A stretch of 64,000 nt of DNA from Yamagishiella unicocca (GCA_003116995.1 BDSL01000168.1:59605-123604), one strand, 5' to 3'. Counted from the stretch's first letter, positions 1-12,664 are shown. Program-made: numbers and translations. Notes: generated from the letters alone by a model not told the origin.

Positions 1-278
1 GGATAGTGTCCCCGGCCAAATCGGGCCTGTGGGATATGTAACAATTCACACCAGCATACGCCGCGCCCGTTGCAGGGTCACCTACTCGGACTCTCCCCCG
101 TCCCAGCGAACCACAGAGCACCGCGGCCGCGTGAGCACTCCTTGAGACTCCAGCACCCTCACGGATCTGCCTTCCGAGCCCCTGCTCCATCCGCACCACC
201 CGTCGCCCGTCCAGCGCTGCTGCCTCAACATCCCGCTGCCGCGTGGCCACCCTCAGGAAAAGCAGGTTGCCCTGGGCC
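1..278 (-). other. 3' flank of decayed retroelement, possible LTR edge
   Basis: No gene is visible. Read on the minus strand this is the DNA just downstream of the integrase-PHD remnant. It contains TGTTACA (plus-strand bases 37-43), the kind of 5'-TG start that LTRs have, and would run out of the window to the left. This LTR reading is inference only, because the second LTR is not in the window. Confidence 0.25.
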
Positions 279-1090
279 TCACTCGCGCTCCGTGACCAGC
301 GCCATGGGGCCCGCCAGCCCCAGATCCTTGCAGCTCGAGCAGAACCACTCACCCTTACCCAGCTGCTTCAGGCACTTCCAGTGCCAGCTCGAGTTGCACC
401 CATCACAGAGGAGCATGCTGGCCTCGCAACGCGGCGACCCACATACCTCGCACTGCAGGTCCCGTGCAGGCCGGAACAGGCGCGGGTCCAGGATCGGGTC
501 TATCTCCAGCACGTGGCAGGGCAGCGTTGTTCGCACCCCCGTAGTCACCTGGGGCGTAGGTGCTGGGTTTGGCCAGGTAGCGGCCCGTACGGATCACGGC
601 AAAGCACAGACTGTCGCTGTGCTGCGCAATCAGCAGGAGGTTACCGGCGGCCGCTGGGTACACCTGCAGCACCCACGCCGCCCGCACGCCGCGACAGCGG
701 TGTCGTCAAAGTTGATGAGCAGTGCGAGGCGCTCCTTATCCGCCGGTGGCACCACTGGGGCAACCCCGCCGTATAGCAGCTGGTACGGTGAGGACCGCAC
801 GGACGCCTGCGGCAAGCAGTGGTACCCGAGCGAGCAGCAGCTCCGGCGGCCCCTTCTCCCACGCCTGCGGATCCCGCGCCTCATAGCACGCCTTCCGCAG
901 GGCCTCCTTTTCCACCGTCACGACGCGCTCCGCCGCGCCGTCAGCCTAGGGGGTGTTGGCGGACGTCTGGTGGTGGCCGATGAAACAGCGCTCCAACAGT
1001 TCCGAAAACTCAGCATCAAATTCCGTCCCGTTGTCAGTCAACGCCGGCGCACCGAAGCGGGACAGCGCATCGTAGGAGATCGTCTTGTCG
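279..1090 (-). pseudogene. LTR-retrotransposon integrase core plus C-terminal PHD finger, decayed
   Basis: The minus strand first encodes the second half of a retroviral-type integrase core: a TDNGTEF block around 1030 holds the second catalytic Asp, and ADGAAERVV around 935 holds the catalytic Glu. A downstream block near 780-830 (PQASVRSSPYQLLYG) is typical of retrotransposon integrase. The frame then moves into a C4HC3 PHD finger (CEVC, CDGC, HWKC, CSSC) at about 310-460. The reading is broken: a TAG at 946-948 replaces a Gln codon expected in front of ADGAAER, and at least two frameshifts are needed between 880 and 540. The first catalytic Asp and everything upstream are missing and replaced by a minisatellite. 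Integrase would insert the element's cDNA; the PHD finger may steer it to histone H3 tails (inference). The family is most likely Ty3/gypsy-like, but no reverse transcriptase is present to prove it. Confidence 0.75.
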
Positions 1091-1620
1091 GTCAGCGGCG
1101 TCTCCACTGCACAGGGTGGGAGCGGTGGCCGCAGGCCCGCCCTCGCCCGCCGCTGACTGGCCGGCGCCCCGTGCTGCGTCCCCACTGTGCAGTTTGCCGC
1201 AGGCCCGCCCTCGCCCGCCGCTGACTGGCCGGCGCCGTGCGCTGCGTCCCCATTGCGCATAGTGGGAGCGGTGGTTGCAGGCCCACCCTCGCCCGCCACT
1301 AACTGGCCGGCACCACGCGTGTCCCCGCTGGGCAGCGTGGGAGCGGTGGCGGAAGGCCCGCCCTCGCCCGCCGCTGACTAGCCGGCGCCGCGCGCTGTGT
1401 CCCCACTGTGCAGGGTAGGAGCGGTGGCCGCAGGTCCGCCCTCGCCCGCCGCTGACTGGCCGGCGCCGCACGCTGCGTCCCCATTGCGCAGGGTGGGAGC
1501 GGTGGCGGCAGGCCCGCCCTCGCCCGCCGCTGACTGCCCGGCGCCCCGCACTGTGTCCCCATTGTGCAGCGTGGGAGCGGTAGCGGCAGGCCCGCCCTCG
1601 CCAGACGCCAGCGCCGTGAC
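1091..1620. repeat. 78-bp GC-rich minisatellite, about 7 copies
   Basis: The motif GCTGACTGGCCGGCGCC recurs with starts at 1152, 1220, 1298, 1373, 1451 and 1529, mostly 78 bp apart, with one 68-bp and one 75-bp spacing. Because 78 is a multiple of three, all frames tend to stay open and long false reading frames arise on both strands (for example a 359-codon minus-strand frame over 1034-2113). The array directly abuts the truncated integrase. Confidence 0.85.
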
Positions 1621-2880
1621 CGTACGACTTCCTGTCCTGCGCTCCCGACTGCCCGCCGTTTCCGTCCGACTGCCCGTCGCTGCACGCTTCGTCCCTGCTG
1701 TGCTGTGTGGGAGCGATGGCGGCAGGCACGCCCACGCCAGCTGCTCCAGCACCATCCCCGCCCGCCGCGGGCTGCCAGGCGCTGCACGCTGTATCATCGC
1801 CGCTGCTATGCATGGAGTCGACTGTACTCAGAGCCGCGGCGGCGGCGGCGGCCACAGCAGCGGCGAGCGTCTCCTCAGATACTGCCCCCCACAGATTCCA
1901 GCCTGCTGCTGCACCGGGCCACCAGTACCCGCTGCCCCAGCGTGAGGGCCGCAGCATTGGCCACAGCAATCCCTGGGTACGGCCCCTTGGCCGATCCGGC
2001 GAAGGCTGTGTGGGATGCTTGCTGGCCGTGTGCCGCCGCACCCAGGTCGCCGCCGCACCCAGGTCGCCGCCTGCAGCTGATGCTAGCGCCCACACCGACC
2101 CTCCAGAGGACACCAGCCCAGCGACAGAAGGTCACAGTGTAGGCTCAATGCATTCATCAGACATGACACAATACTTACCTCGCCACGCCTGCAAGTGCGG
2201 TCCGCCGAAGCAAAAATGTGGGTAGACTCCTGTCACAAGTAGCCGCAGTTGCTCTGTTGCTATCCATAAAATGTATCTTTCTATTCATCATTTGATGCTG
2301 CGGCCACAAACTTGCACCAAGTTCATGTAGACGTAGGTCCACTTCTTATATAACACGTTGACTGAGGGAGCGCGTCGCGTACAGAAAAACAGACCATCAA
2401 ATGGGTTGTTCCTAGAGTATGTTCATATACCTACAAGCAGTTTGGACTGTGCTAGCCTTGAGCTCGGTGTTGCTGTCGTATTTCACTGGATCCACCTTCC
2501 TTCCGAGCTTCCGGTATCCACATACCCTTTCAAAACTCCTTTGGTTAGGTGGATATAACATATGAATGATTAATGCTCACAACAAAACTAAGCTTGTGCT
2601 ATGTTGGAAAGTACCTATCAGCTGCTGCCAGCAGCTGCTTCCGCAGGTGCATTGATAAGTTGGTATTGGGCGTATGCGGCTTCCAATTTCTTTCTACTTA
2701 ATATTTTGTTGTTGGGGCGTTTAGCCAGCCAGCATAGCATGCAGTACTGCCACCAGAGAGGATACGGGAGGCATGCGCCCGTCCGCCCACCTGCCCGCCA
2801 ACCATGTACATACATGATTGCTAGAATCTAGCCCGTTATTCTGGATGAATAAGTTGCACGATCGTCCACAGTTTACCTTC
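1621..2880. other. No gene seen
   Basis: GC-rich, Ala/Gly/Pro-coding low-complexity sequence to about 2110, then ordinary intergenic DNA. The long open frame over the first part is a continuation of the minisatellite effect and shows no known domain. Confidence 0.5.
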
Positions 2881-3662
2881 ATGGCACGGTATGTGGGGTG
2901 GGGCTACGATGATGCGCCGGCGGGCGACCGGGCACGTGCGACAACCCCGAATCCCGCTTTTTACACTGCTCAGGCAGCGGCAGGGAACCGCCCACTTTGG
3001 CGCCATGCTCTGCGTAGCTACAGGCCGATAACCGCCATGCTCGCGCGGCCTACGCCATGCACACAACCTATACGGGCTGGGGCGGGCGGTCACAGGCATA
3101 GGCTGCACACCTAGCGTGGTGAGCATGGCAGGGTATGTGGGTGGGGTGACGGTAATGCACCGGGCAACCGGACACGTGCGACAACCCCGAATCCCGCTTT
3201 TTACACTTGCAACTACTAATTTATCACAAGCACACACCATCCCATGCTCCAGGCGGGTTATACGCCGCAGTTCCGGCCTTGAGCATGGCTGCAATACTCT
3301 GAGCACGGTGATGACCGTAAGCACGGTAAGGACCGTGCTCAGGCGGCGGCAGGGAACCGAATCCCGATTTTTACACTTGAAACTACTAATTTATCACAAT
3401 AATACACCATTCCATACTCCAGGCGGGTCATACGACGCAGTATCGGCCTTGAGCATGGCTGCAATACTCTGAGCACGGTGATGACCGTAAGCACGGTACG
3501 GACCGTGCTCAGGCGGCTGCAGGGAACCGCCCACTTTGGCGCCATGCTCTGCGTAGCTACAGACCGATAACCGCCGTGCTCGCGCGGCCTACGCCATGCA
3601 CACAACCTATACGGGCTGGGGCGGGCGGTCACAGGCCCAGGCTGCGCGCCTAGCGCGGTGGG
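2881..3662. repeat. Composite direct repeats with a 170-bp tandem duplication
   Basis: A block of about 150 bp at 2971-3120 recurs at 3510-3661 (shared CCCACTTTGGCGCCATGC and CTATACGGGCTGGGGCGG). Between them a 170-bp unit is present twice (ACACTTG at 3203 and 3373; AGGCGGC at 3341 and 3511). Each unit carries an inverted repeat in which GAGCACGGT pairs with ACCGTGCTC. Confidence 0.8.
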
Positions 3663-4801
3663 CTTGATCTGGAAGGAGTGCTCTTCAGGACAAGTGGTGT
3701 CGGCCTCCTCGAGGCCGGAAAAAGTGGGCGGGGCCCGTGATGTCTGTACGGGCCGGGTTCTGTAAGGAATGGGACGTACGGTTCACTGTCAAAGCCTATC
3801 AGGAACGGCTTACATTAGGAAGGCTGCTGGATGCACAGCCAAAAGGAAGCGTCATTGGTCGTTCGTAATTGTAACCCAATTACGAACCCAACCCAACCCA
3901 ACCGAACCCAACCCAACAGCGCTCGCGACGGGCGCTGTTGACGGATGGGGGCCGAACGGCGGAGGGGGGAATCCTTGCCGTGGGCCGCCACCACGGCCAG
4001 CGCCGTCCGTGGGGTTGCCGTACCGCTGCTGCGGCGCACCTGCGGGGGTTGACGAGCAGGAGGAGAATGATGAGCAGGAGGAGAATAGGAAGGCAAATAG
4101 CGGCACACTCTATTGTCAGACCGCCCCTAATCCATATACCGCTCGCTGAAGCCACCATTCGCCCATAACCAAACCCGTGTTCGTTAGAAGGATGCCGCTG
4201 GCAGGGTTTGCGAGGCAGGCGGCTATGGACCCGACTTGGTGCCTATCGGCCAATAAAAGCTGTATACAATGCACCTACCAAAGAAATACAAACAACGGCG
4301 TCTGTATGCCCTGCACTCTGAAGTCGCTCCGCCCATTATTTTTGCGACATTTAAGCAAAGTCGTCCGTTTGGAGCTCGTCAAACAGCACCGAACGTTTCC
4401 ATATGTTGTTACAATTCAGCCAATCATTCCACCTTTGCTTGCGCCCTTCAAGCCGCCGCATATGGTCGGCAATGGACACCCAGGCATTCAATTCTCCACC
4501 AACAGCAAAGATACATGAGAGGCATCGCCGACTGCATAGGTTGTTGTAATAGAACATGCGGCATTGCTTCAAGTTATGCGCGGCCCGAGAAGGCGCTCTT
4601 TGGTGTGGACCTGAACTCCCCCTGAAATCGTTCATACGCATATGATTTTTTGACGCTAAACAAAAGATGGAGTGCAATAGAGAATTGCAAACTTTATTAC
4701 TCTGGATAATCAGTTGGGCTGCTGGTATATGTTTTGTCGTTACACACGGACACACACACGCAGACAGACAGACAGCAGACACGGACAGGACCAATCCCAG
4801 G

Positions 4802-4843
4802 GGGCGGGGCCCCCCAAAACGCGCTCGCGCTGGGGCCCCGCCC
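4802..4843. repeat. Perfect 12-bp inverted repeat
   Basis: GGGCGGGGCCCC at 4802-4813 is mirrored by GGGGCCCCGCCC at 4832-4843 with an 18-nt spacer. Could form a very stable hairpin. Confidence 0.8.
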
Positions 4844-5084
4844 AAAAACAACACCTGCATGGGACGGTCTGATCGCAATTTTTATGGTGCAAATTGTTTG
4901 CACATGCTATACATTGGTTATTGCTGTAATTTTGGGGTCCTATCTATGCACTGGCGTGGAGTAATAGGCTTGAGCATGCTGAGCATGGTCTTGACCGTTT
5001 TCGCGGTACCGGTGTTTATGGGGGAGCATGCTCGAGCATGGTCATGACCGACGAGAGTCCGGGTGGTGGGACGGAGTTTACAAC

Positions 5085-5185
5085 GATCTGCGAAGTGGTT
5101 GGCCCCTTCCGGCGGGCGTGGGATTGCGGAAATTCTGCAACCGGTCCGCAATCGGGAGCCGGCCAACCACCTTACAAATCGCTGT
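5085..5185. repeat. Imperfect inverted repeat, MITE-like
   Basis: Outer arms AAGTGGTTGGC (5093-5103) and GGCCAACCACCTT (5161-5173) and inner arms GATTGCGGA (5122-5130) and TCCGCAATC (5145-5153) are complementary. No target-site duplication was found. Confidence 0.5.
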
Positions 5186-5544
5186 AGTCCGATTTCGACC
5201 AGATGTGCGGTGCGGTGCCTGCCGGATTTGAGAGGGTGATGACCTCGTTGTGTCTTTGGATGGCCGCCTGACTGATTTTGGTTTGCGTGCGTGTGCTTGC
5301 GGGAGGTAGGGCAGGGCGCGCCCCGATTGTAGATACGTGTCCACTGGGGCACAAATCTTGCAGCGGCCTGCCCTTCCCATCGGAAGGTCGCGCACAGGGG
5401 GCAGGACTACAGTTGCAAGGAGAGCAACGACACTGAACGGTCCTGAACGCAGTCAACCCTGATCCTGACAACCCCCCCGGCTATCCGCAACCGCGCGACA
5501 CTAAACAACGACCTGGAGGGTGGCCGGCGGCAACGCTCGGCTAG

Positions 5545-7562
5545 CTGCTGGCGCGCTGGCTCAGTCCCTTCTTGTGTGTGCGGGGCTTGGAGCCGACGCG
5601 ACTGTAACCGCGACCAACAGCGCCCACTGTACCAGCTACGTCAGCACGACAACTGTAAACAGCTATGCACAGCGTCCCATAGCACGACAAGTGCTGCCGT
5701 ACACTGCTACGTGGACTGGGATTCGAGGTACGACCGCTCAGCTTTCGCCCGCATTCGCCGGTTTCCAGAACCGCACCGAGTTGTCGTCACTGCTGCTGAT
5801 CAACCCCTGATAACTGCCACCGCTGCTGCCGCCGCCGCCAGTGCTGAACAGCACGCTTGTGACGGGTCCCGAGTGACCCCGCAAGACGGCGCCGCAGGCG
5901 CCGGTGCTCAGCTCCCACAGCCTCACCAGCGCGTCATCACCGCCGGCCGCCAGCAGCCGCCCGTCGGGGCTGAAGGCCACACACCAGACCGGCGCACACA
6001 CACCTGCCGCATCACCGTCGCAATCGCCACCACGCCCACCATCACCACCACCACCAGCGGTGCTACTGGAGGCCCCGCCGAGCGCCACCATGCGAGCCCC
6101 CGACCCCACCTCCCAGACACACACCGCACCGTCTCCCCCGCCCGTGGCCAGCAGCAGCAACCCCGCGCCGCCCTGCAGCTGCCCCACCACATGGCACCCG
6201 GGCTCCCCCCCGGCGCCAGCCCTGACCTCGTCGCCCCCCGCCTCGGCTCCGGCGTCAGCGACGGCGGCAGCGGCCGCCAGCGGGCCCAGGCCAGCGCCTC
6301 CGCTGCCGACCGCCGCAGCGGCCAGTGAGAACGCCACGCAGGTCACACAGCTGCCCTCATGCGCCAGCAGCGTACGCACGCATTCCCAGTCGCCCGCACT
6401 CCACAGCCGCACCGTGCCGTCGCTGCACCCCGTCGCGACCAGCCGGACGTCGGAGCTCACCGCCACGCTCGTTACGGTCCCGGCGTGGCCGGACAGTGTC
6501 CTCATGCAGGCTGCGACGTTGCTTTCGCCACCGCCGCCGCCGCCGCCGCCGTCAGGGCCGACGGCAGGCGTGCCGCTGCGGGTGGCGTTGGTGACGCCAT
6601 GCAGGTCCCACACGCACGCGGTGCCGTCCCAGCTGCCACTCACCGCCATCAGGCCGCCGGGGGCGAGGGCAACGCTGACAACGCCGCCTGCGTGTTCGCA
6701 AGTCGCGAGCAGGTTTGCTGTCGGCGGTGCGGTGCTGTCGGCGGTGCTGTCGGCGGTGCGCAGGTCCCAGACCTTGACGTAGCCGTCCCAGCTGCCACTG
6801 ACCAAAATGCTGGCAGCGGCGGCGGTGCCGCCACCGCCAGCAGTGTACGGTAGCGGCGGTGGGGCCGCTGCTGCCGCAGCCACGCTGGACACGTAGCCGC
6901 CATGCCGCAGCACGCGAAGCTGCATCTGACCGCCGCCACCGCCGCTGACTCGCTCCGGAGCCATGTCGTACACCCGCACGCTGCCGTCCCAAGACCCGTG
7001 TATGAGGGCCGCGCCGTCGGGCGTCTGAGCCGCGCTGGAGATGTTCCTGGTGCCGCCAAACAGCACCGCCGTGCACCGCCCCGCACCACCCGCACCCGCA
7101 CTCGCACCCACGTCCCACACCCGAATGGAGTCATCAAGGCTGCCGCTCACCAGCTGACTGCCGTCCGCCGGGCCCAGGGGCAGCAGCGCCGTGATGTCCG
7201 CATCGTGAGCCGTGGGCCATTCAGCGGCGGGCGTGGCGGCGGCGCCGTCGGCAGCGGCTGCGGCCGCATCCCAGACACGAATCGCCCTGTCGGAGCCGGC
7301 GGCGAAGACGTGCCGGCCGTCGCGGCTGATCGCGATGCAGGTGCACCGCGTGCCGGGCAACACCAGCGTGGCGCGGCAGAGGAGCGTCCGCAGGTCCCAG
7401 ACGCGGGCGGTGCCGTCCCAGCTGCCGCTCACGAGCGTGTCACCGTACACCGCAAGCGTCCCGACGTACTTGGTGTGGACTTTCAACTCCGCCAGGCAGC
7501 TGCCCTGTACGCTCCATAGCCGCACTGTGCCATTCCAGCTGCCGCTCGCCACCACGCTGCTG

Positions 7563-7594
<32 letters not shown>

Positions 7595-9104
7595 GGCAGT
7601 TGCGGCAGCGCCGCTGCCGCCATCTGGCGAGTAGGGGCTGGTGAAGGCGACGCAGCGCACCGAGCTCTCGTGCCCCTTCAGCGGCAGGCAGGGCTTGGAC
7701 GGATCCGCTGCGTCCCACAGCCGGACCAGTTGGTCATGGCTGCCGCTGGCGACCTGGGCGCCGTCGGGGCTGAAGGCCACGGAGGTCACGTAGTCGGTGT
7801 GGTCCCCCATCTCTGCCAGGCAGGCGCCGGTGTCCAGGTCCCACAGCCGCACGGTGTTGTCGTGGCTGCCGCTGGCGCAGCGGCGGCCATCTGGGCTGAC
7901 TGCTACCGCGTTGACGGCATTGCTGTGGCCCAGCAAACGAGCCGTCAGGCGACGACGCCGGCCGCTGCTGGAGGTGCTATTGCCGCCGGCGCCGCCAGCT
8001 CCTGCGGAGTCTGAAGTGATCGGATCCGCGTCCCAAACGTTGACGGATCCGTCGCCGTTGCCGCTGATCAGCCGGACGCCATCCGGCGTGGCGGCGAGGC
8101 TGGTGACGGAGGCAGCGTGGTCCTGGACGGCGTCAGCGCCGGCGGCGTTTTGCATGGCGGCGGCGCGGTCCCACAGCCGTACAGATTTGTCCCAACTGGC
8201 GCTGGCAATGAGGCGGCCATCGGCGCTGACGGCGACGCCGCGCACATTGTCACGGTGACCCAACAGCACAGCGACGGTGCCCTTGTCGCCGCCGTCAGCG
8301 TCCAGCTCCCATAGGCGGATGGAGTTGTCGTCGGCGCCGCTGACGATTAGTAACCGCTGCCCAGTTAGGTCGCTCGCCCCGGCCCCAGCCCACTGTTCTT
8401 GCCACGCCTCAGTTGTCTGCTGTGCCCCAGCCCCAGCACCGGTTCCGGTGCCAGTGCTCCGCCCAGCAGCTTCACCGGCGGCGGCGTCGGCTGCGGGGCA
8501 CGGCAGGAAGGCGAGGCTGGAGACATTGCTGGTGTGGCCCTCCAGTGTGGCCACACAGCGGTAGCCAAGCCGCCGGTCCCAAACGCGGACCAGTTTGTCT
8601 CCAGCGCCCGTCACCACCAGCCTGCCGCGCTGCGCCGGACTGAACACCACCGCCGCCACGTTGCCGCCGTGCGGCTCCAGCACTGCCACGCCGCCGCAAC
8701 CGCCGCCTTCGCCAGTCGCTGCCAATGCCGGCACGCGCCAGATCCTAGCGGTGCCATCTCTGCTGCCGCTGCCCACAAGCACCGCGCTGTCACTGCCCCC
8801 GTCGCCATCGTCGCCTTCGGCAGTTGTACGCCACGCATTCACAGTGACGCAGCGGATGGAGTCGGTGTGGCCCGTCAGTTCCCTCCAGGTGCCAGTGGCG
8901 AGGTCCCACACGCGCAGTGTCTTGTCACCGCTGCCGCTGACGAGTGCCGTACCATCGGCGGTGAAGCACACGCTAGTGCCGTAGATCTTGTGACCATCCA
9001 GGTCCTTAACGCACTGCCCTGTGGCGACGTCCCACAGCCGCACCGTGCCGTCGCCACCTATGCTGGCCAGCTGGCGGCCGTCGGGCGGGCGATAGGCGAC
9101 GCTC
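5545..9104. repeat. 3,560-bp tandem duplication, left copy
   Basis: Matches 9105-12664 at a constant offset of 3,560 bp. The only difference I noticed is G at 7619 against A at 11179, a silent Gly-codon change on the minus strand. The unit joins the 3' flank of the WD40 exon to a point inside its second WD repeat, so the left copy contains no exon start, splice acceptor or promoter. Confidence 0.95.
5738..9104 (-). pseudogene. Truncated duplicate of the 21-WD40 exon
   Basis: Encodes WD40 repeats 2 to 21 of the neighbouring NLR-type gene, open to the same C-terminal end (RFWKPANAGES). It lacks the first WD repeat, the NACHT and TIR-like domains and any splice acceptor. The frame stays open upstream to 9250, but those extra residues are only a translation of the 3' flank of the right-hand copy, and there is no ATG in that stretch. 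It is therefore a promoterless fragment unless transcription reads through from the intact gene. The near-perfect identity means either a very recent unequal crossing-over or an assembly duplication. Confidence 0.8.
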
Positions 9105-11122
9105 CTGCTGGCGCGCTGGCTCAGTCCCTTCTTGTGTGTGCGGGGCTTGGAGCCGACGCGACTGTAACCGCGACCAACAGCGCCCACTGTACCAGCTACG
9201 TCAGCACGACAACTGTAAACAGCTATGCACAGCGTCCCATAGCACGACAAGTGCTGCCGTACACTGCTACGTGGACTGGGATTCGAGGTACGACCGCTCA
9301 GCTTTCGCCCGCATTCGCCGGTTTCCAGAACCGCACCGAGTTGTCGTCACTGCTGCTGATCAACCCCTGATAACTGCCACCGCTGCTGCCGCCGCCGCCA
9401 GTGCTGAACAGCACGCTTGTGACGGGTCCCGAGTGACCCCGCAAGACGGCGCCGCAGGCGCCGGTGCTCAGCTCCCACAGCCTCACCAGCGCGTCATCAC
9501 CGCCGGCCGCCAGCAGCCGCCCGTCGGGGCTGAAGGCCACACACCAGACCGGCGCACACACACCTGCCGCATCACCGTCGCAATCGCCACCACGCCCACC
9601 ATCACCACCACCACCAGCGGTGCTACTGGAGGCCCCGCCGAGCGCCACCATGCGAGCCCCCGACCCCACCTCCCAGACACACACCGCACCGTCTCCCCCG
9701 CCCGTGGCCAGCAGCAGCAACCCCGCGCCGCCCTGCAGCTGCCCCACCACATGGCACCCGGGCTCCCCCCCGGCGCCAGCCCTGACCTCGTCGCCCCCCG
9801 CCTCGGCTCCGGCGTCAGCGACGGCGGCAGCGGCCGCCAGCGGGCCCAGGCCAGCGCCTCCGCTGCCGACCGCCGCAGCGGCCAGTGAGAACGCCACGCA
9901 GGTCACACAGCTGCCCTCATGCGCCAGCAGCGTACGCACGCATTCCCAGTCGCCCGCACTCCACAGCCGCACCGTGCCGTCGCTGCACCCCGTCGCGACC
10001 AGCCGGACGTCGGAGCTCACCGCCACGCTCGTTACGGTCCCGGCGTGGCCGGACAGTGTCCTCATGCAGGCTGCGACGTTGCTTTCGCCACCGCCGCCGC
10101 CGCCGCCGCCGTCAGGGCCGACGGCAGGCGTGCCGCTGCGGGTGGCGTTGGTGACGCCATGCAGGTCCCACACGCACGCGGTGCCGTCCCAGCTGCCACT
10201 CACCGCCATCAGGCCGCCGGGGGCGAGGGCAACGCTGACAACGCCGCCTGCGTGTTCGCAAGTCGCGAGCAGGTTTGCTGTCGGCGGTGCGGTGCTGTCG
10301 GCGGTGCTGTCGGCGGTGCGCAGGTCCCAGACCTTGACGTAGCCGTCCCAGCTGCCACTGACCAAAATGCTGGCAGCGGCGGCGGTGCCGCCACCGCCAG
10401 CAGTGTACGGTAGCGGCGGTGGGGCCGCTGCTGCCGCAGCCACGCTGGACACGTAGCCGCCATGCCGCAGCACGCGAAGCTGCATCTGACCGCCGCCACC
10501 GCCGCTGACTCGCTCCGGAGCCATGTCGTACACCCGCACGCTGCCGTCCCAAGACCCGTGTATGAGGGCCGCGCCGTCGGGCGTCTGAGCCGCGCTGGAG
10601 ATGTTCCTGGTGCCGCCAAACAGCACCGCCGTGCACCGCCCCGCACCACCCGCACCCGCACTCGCACCCACGTCCCACACCCGAATGGAGTCATCAAGGC
10701 TGCCGCTCACCAGCTGACTGCCGTCCGCCGGGCCCAGGGGCAGCAGCGCCGTGATGTCCGCATCGTGAGCCGTGGGCCATTCAGCGGCGGGCGTGGCGGC
10801 GGCGCCGTCGGCAGCGGCTGCGGCCGCATCCCAGACACGAATCGCCCTGTCGGAGCCGGCGGCGAAGACGTGCCGGCCGTCGCGGCTGATCGCGATGCAG
10901 GTGCACCGCGTGCCGGGCAACACCAGCGTGGCGCGGCAGAGGAGCGTCCGCAGGTCCCAGACGCGGGCGGTGCCGTCCCAGCTGCCGCTCACGAGCGTGT
11001 CACCGTACACCGCAAGCGTCCCGACGTACTTGGTGTGGACTTTCAACTCCGCCAGGCAGCTGCCCTGTACGCTCCATAGCCGCACTGTGCCATTCCAGCT
11101 GCCGCTCGCCACCACGCTGCTG

Positions 11123-11154
<32 letters not shown>

Positions 11155-12664
11155 GGCAGTTGCGGCAGCGCCGCTGCCACCATCTGGCGAGTAGGGGCTG
11201 GTGAAGGCGACGCAGCGCACCGAGCTCTCGTGCCCCTTCAGCGGCAGGCAGGGCTTGGACGGATCCGCTGCGTCCCACAGCCGGACCAGTTGGTCATGGC
11301 TGCCGCTGGCGACCTGGGCGCCGTCGGGGCTGAAGGCCACGGAGGTCACGTAGTCGGTGTGGTCCCCCATCTCTGCCAGGCAGGCGCCGGTGTCCAGGTC
11401 CCACAGCCGCACGGTGTTGTCGTGGCTGCCGCTGGCGCAGCGGCGGCCATCTGGGCTGACTGCTACCGCGTTGACGGCATTGCTGTGGCCCAGCAAACGA
11501 GCCGTCAGGCGACGACGCCGGCCGCTGCTGGAGGTGCTATTGCCGCCGGCGCCGCCAGCTCCTGCGGAGTCTGAAGTGATCGGATCCGCGTCCCAAACGT
11601 TGACGGATCCGTCGCCGTTGCCGCTGATCAGCCGGACGCCATCCGGCGTGGCGGCGAGGCTGGTGACGGAGGCAGCGTGGTCCTGGACGGCGTCAGCGCC
11701 GGCGGCGTTTTGCATGGCGGCGGCGCGGTCCCACAGCCGTACAGATTTGTCCCAACTGGCGCTGGCAATGAGGCGGCCATCGGCGCTGACGGCGACGCCG
11801 CGCACATTGTCACGGTGACCCAACAGCACAGCGACGGTGCCCTTGTCGCCGCCGTCAGCGTCCAGCTCCCATAGGCGGATGGAGTTGTCGTCGGCGCCGC
11901 TGACGATTAGTAACCGCTGCCCAGTTAGGTCGCTCGCCCCGGCCCCAGCCCACTGTTCTTGCCACGCCTCAGTTGTCTGCTGTGCCCCAGCCCCAGCACC
12001 GGTTCCGGTGCCAGTGCTCCGCCCAGCAGCTTCACCGGCGGCGGCGTCGGCTGCGGGGCACGGCAGGAAGGCGAGGCTGGAGACATTGCTGGTGTGGCCC
12101 TCCAGTGTGGCCACACAGCGGTAGCCAAGCCGCCGGTCCCAAACGCGGACCAGTTTGTCTCCAGCGCCCGTCACCACCAGCCTGCCGCGCTGCGCCGGAC
12201 TGAACACCACCGCCGCCACGTTGCCGCCGTGCGGCTCCAGCACTGCCACGCCGCCGCAACCGCCGCCTTCGCCAGTCGCTGCCAATGCCGGCACGCGCCA
12301 GATCCTAGCGGTGCCATCTCTGCTGCCGCTGCCCACAAGCACCGCGCTGTCACTGCCCCCGTCGCCATCGTCGCCTTCGGCAGTTGTACGCCACGCATTC
12401 ACAGTGACGCAGCGGATGGAGTCGGTGTGGCCCGTCAGTTCCCTCCAGGTGCCAGTGGCGAGGTCCCACACGCGCAGTGTCTTGTCACCGCTGCCGCTGA
12501 CGAGTGCCGTACCATCGGCGGTGAAGCACACGCTAGTGCCGTAGATCTTGTGACCATCCAGGTCCTTAACGCACTGCCCTGTGGCGACGTCCCACAGCCG
12601 CACCGTGCCGTCGCCACCTATGCTGGCCAGCTGGCGGCCGTCGGGCGGGCGATAGGCGACGCTC
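9105..12664. repeat. 3,560-bp tandem duplication, right copy
   Basis: Right-hand member of the same duplication. This copy carries the WD40 exon that is continuous with the rest of the NLR-type gene; sequence identity with 5545-9104 ends just after 12664, where the exon continues to its splice acceptor at 12817. Confidence 0.95.

Larger units (their letters stand above)
3663..5544. other. No gene seen; simple and inverted repeats
   Basis: Contains an AACCC-type simple repeat (about 3885-3915), a CA/GACA-rich microsatellite (4741-4790), GAGCATGC-rich short palindromes (4970-5045) and the two inverted repeats listed separately. No open frame here looks like protein. Confidence 0.5.

Noticed and set aside
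1034..2113. Minus-strand frame of 359 codons
   Set aside because: Kept open by the 78-bp minisatellite; no domain, and it joins the integrase remnant in the wrong frame.
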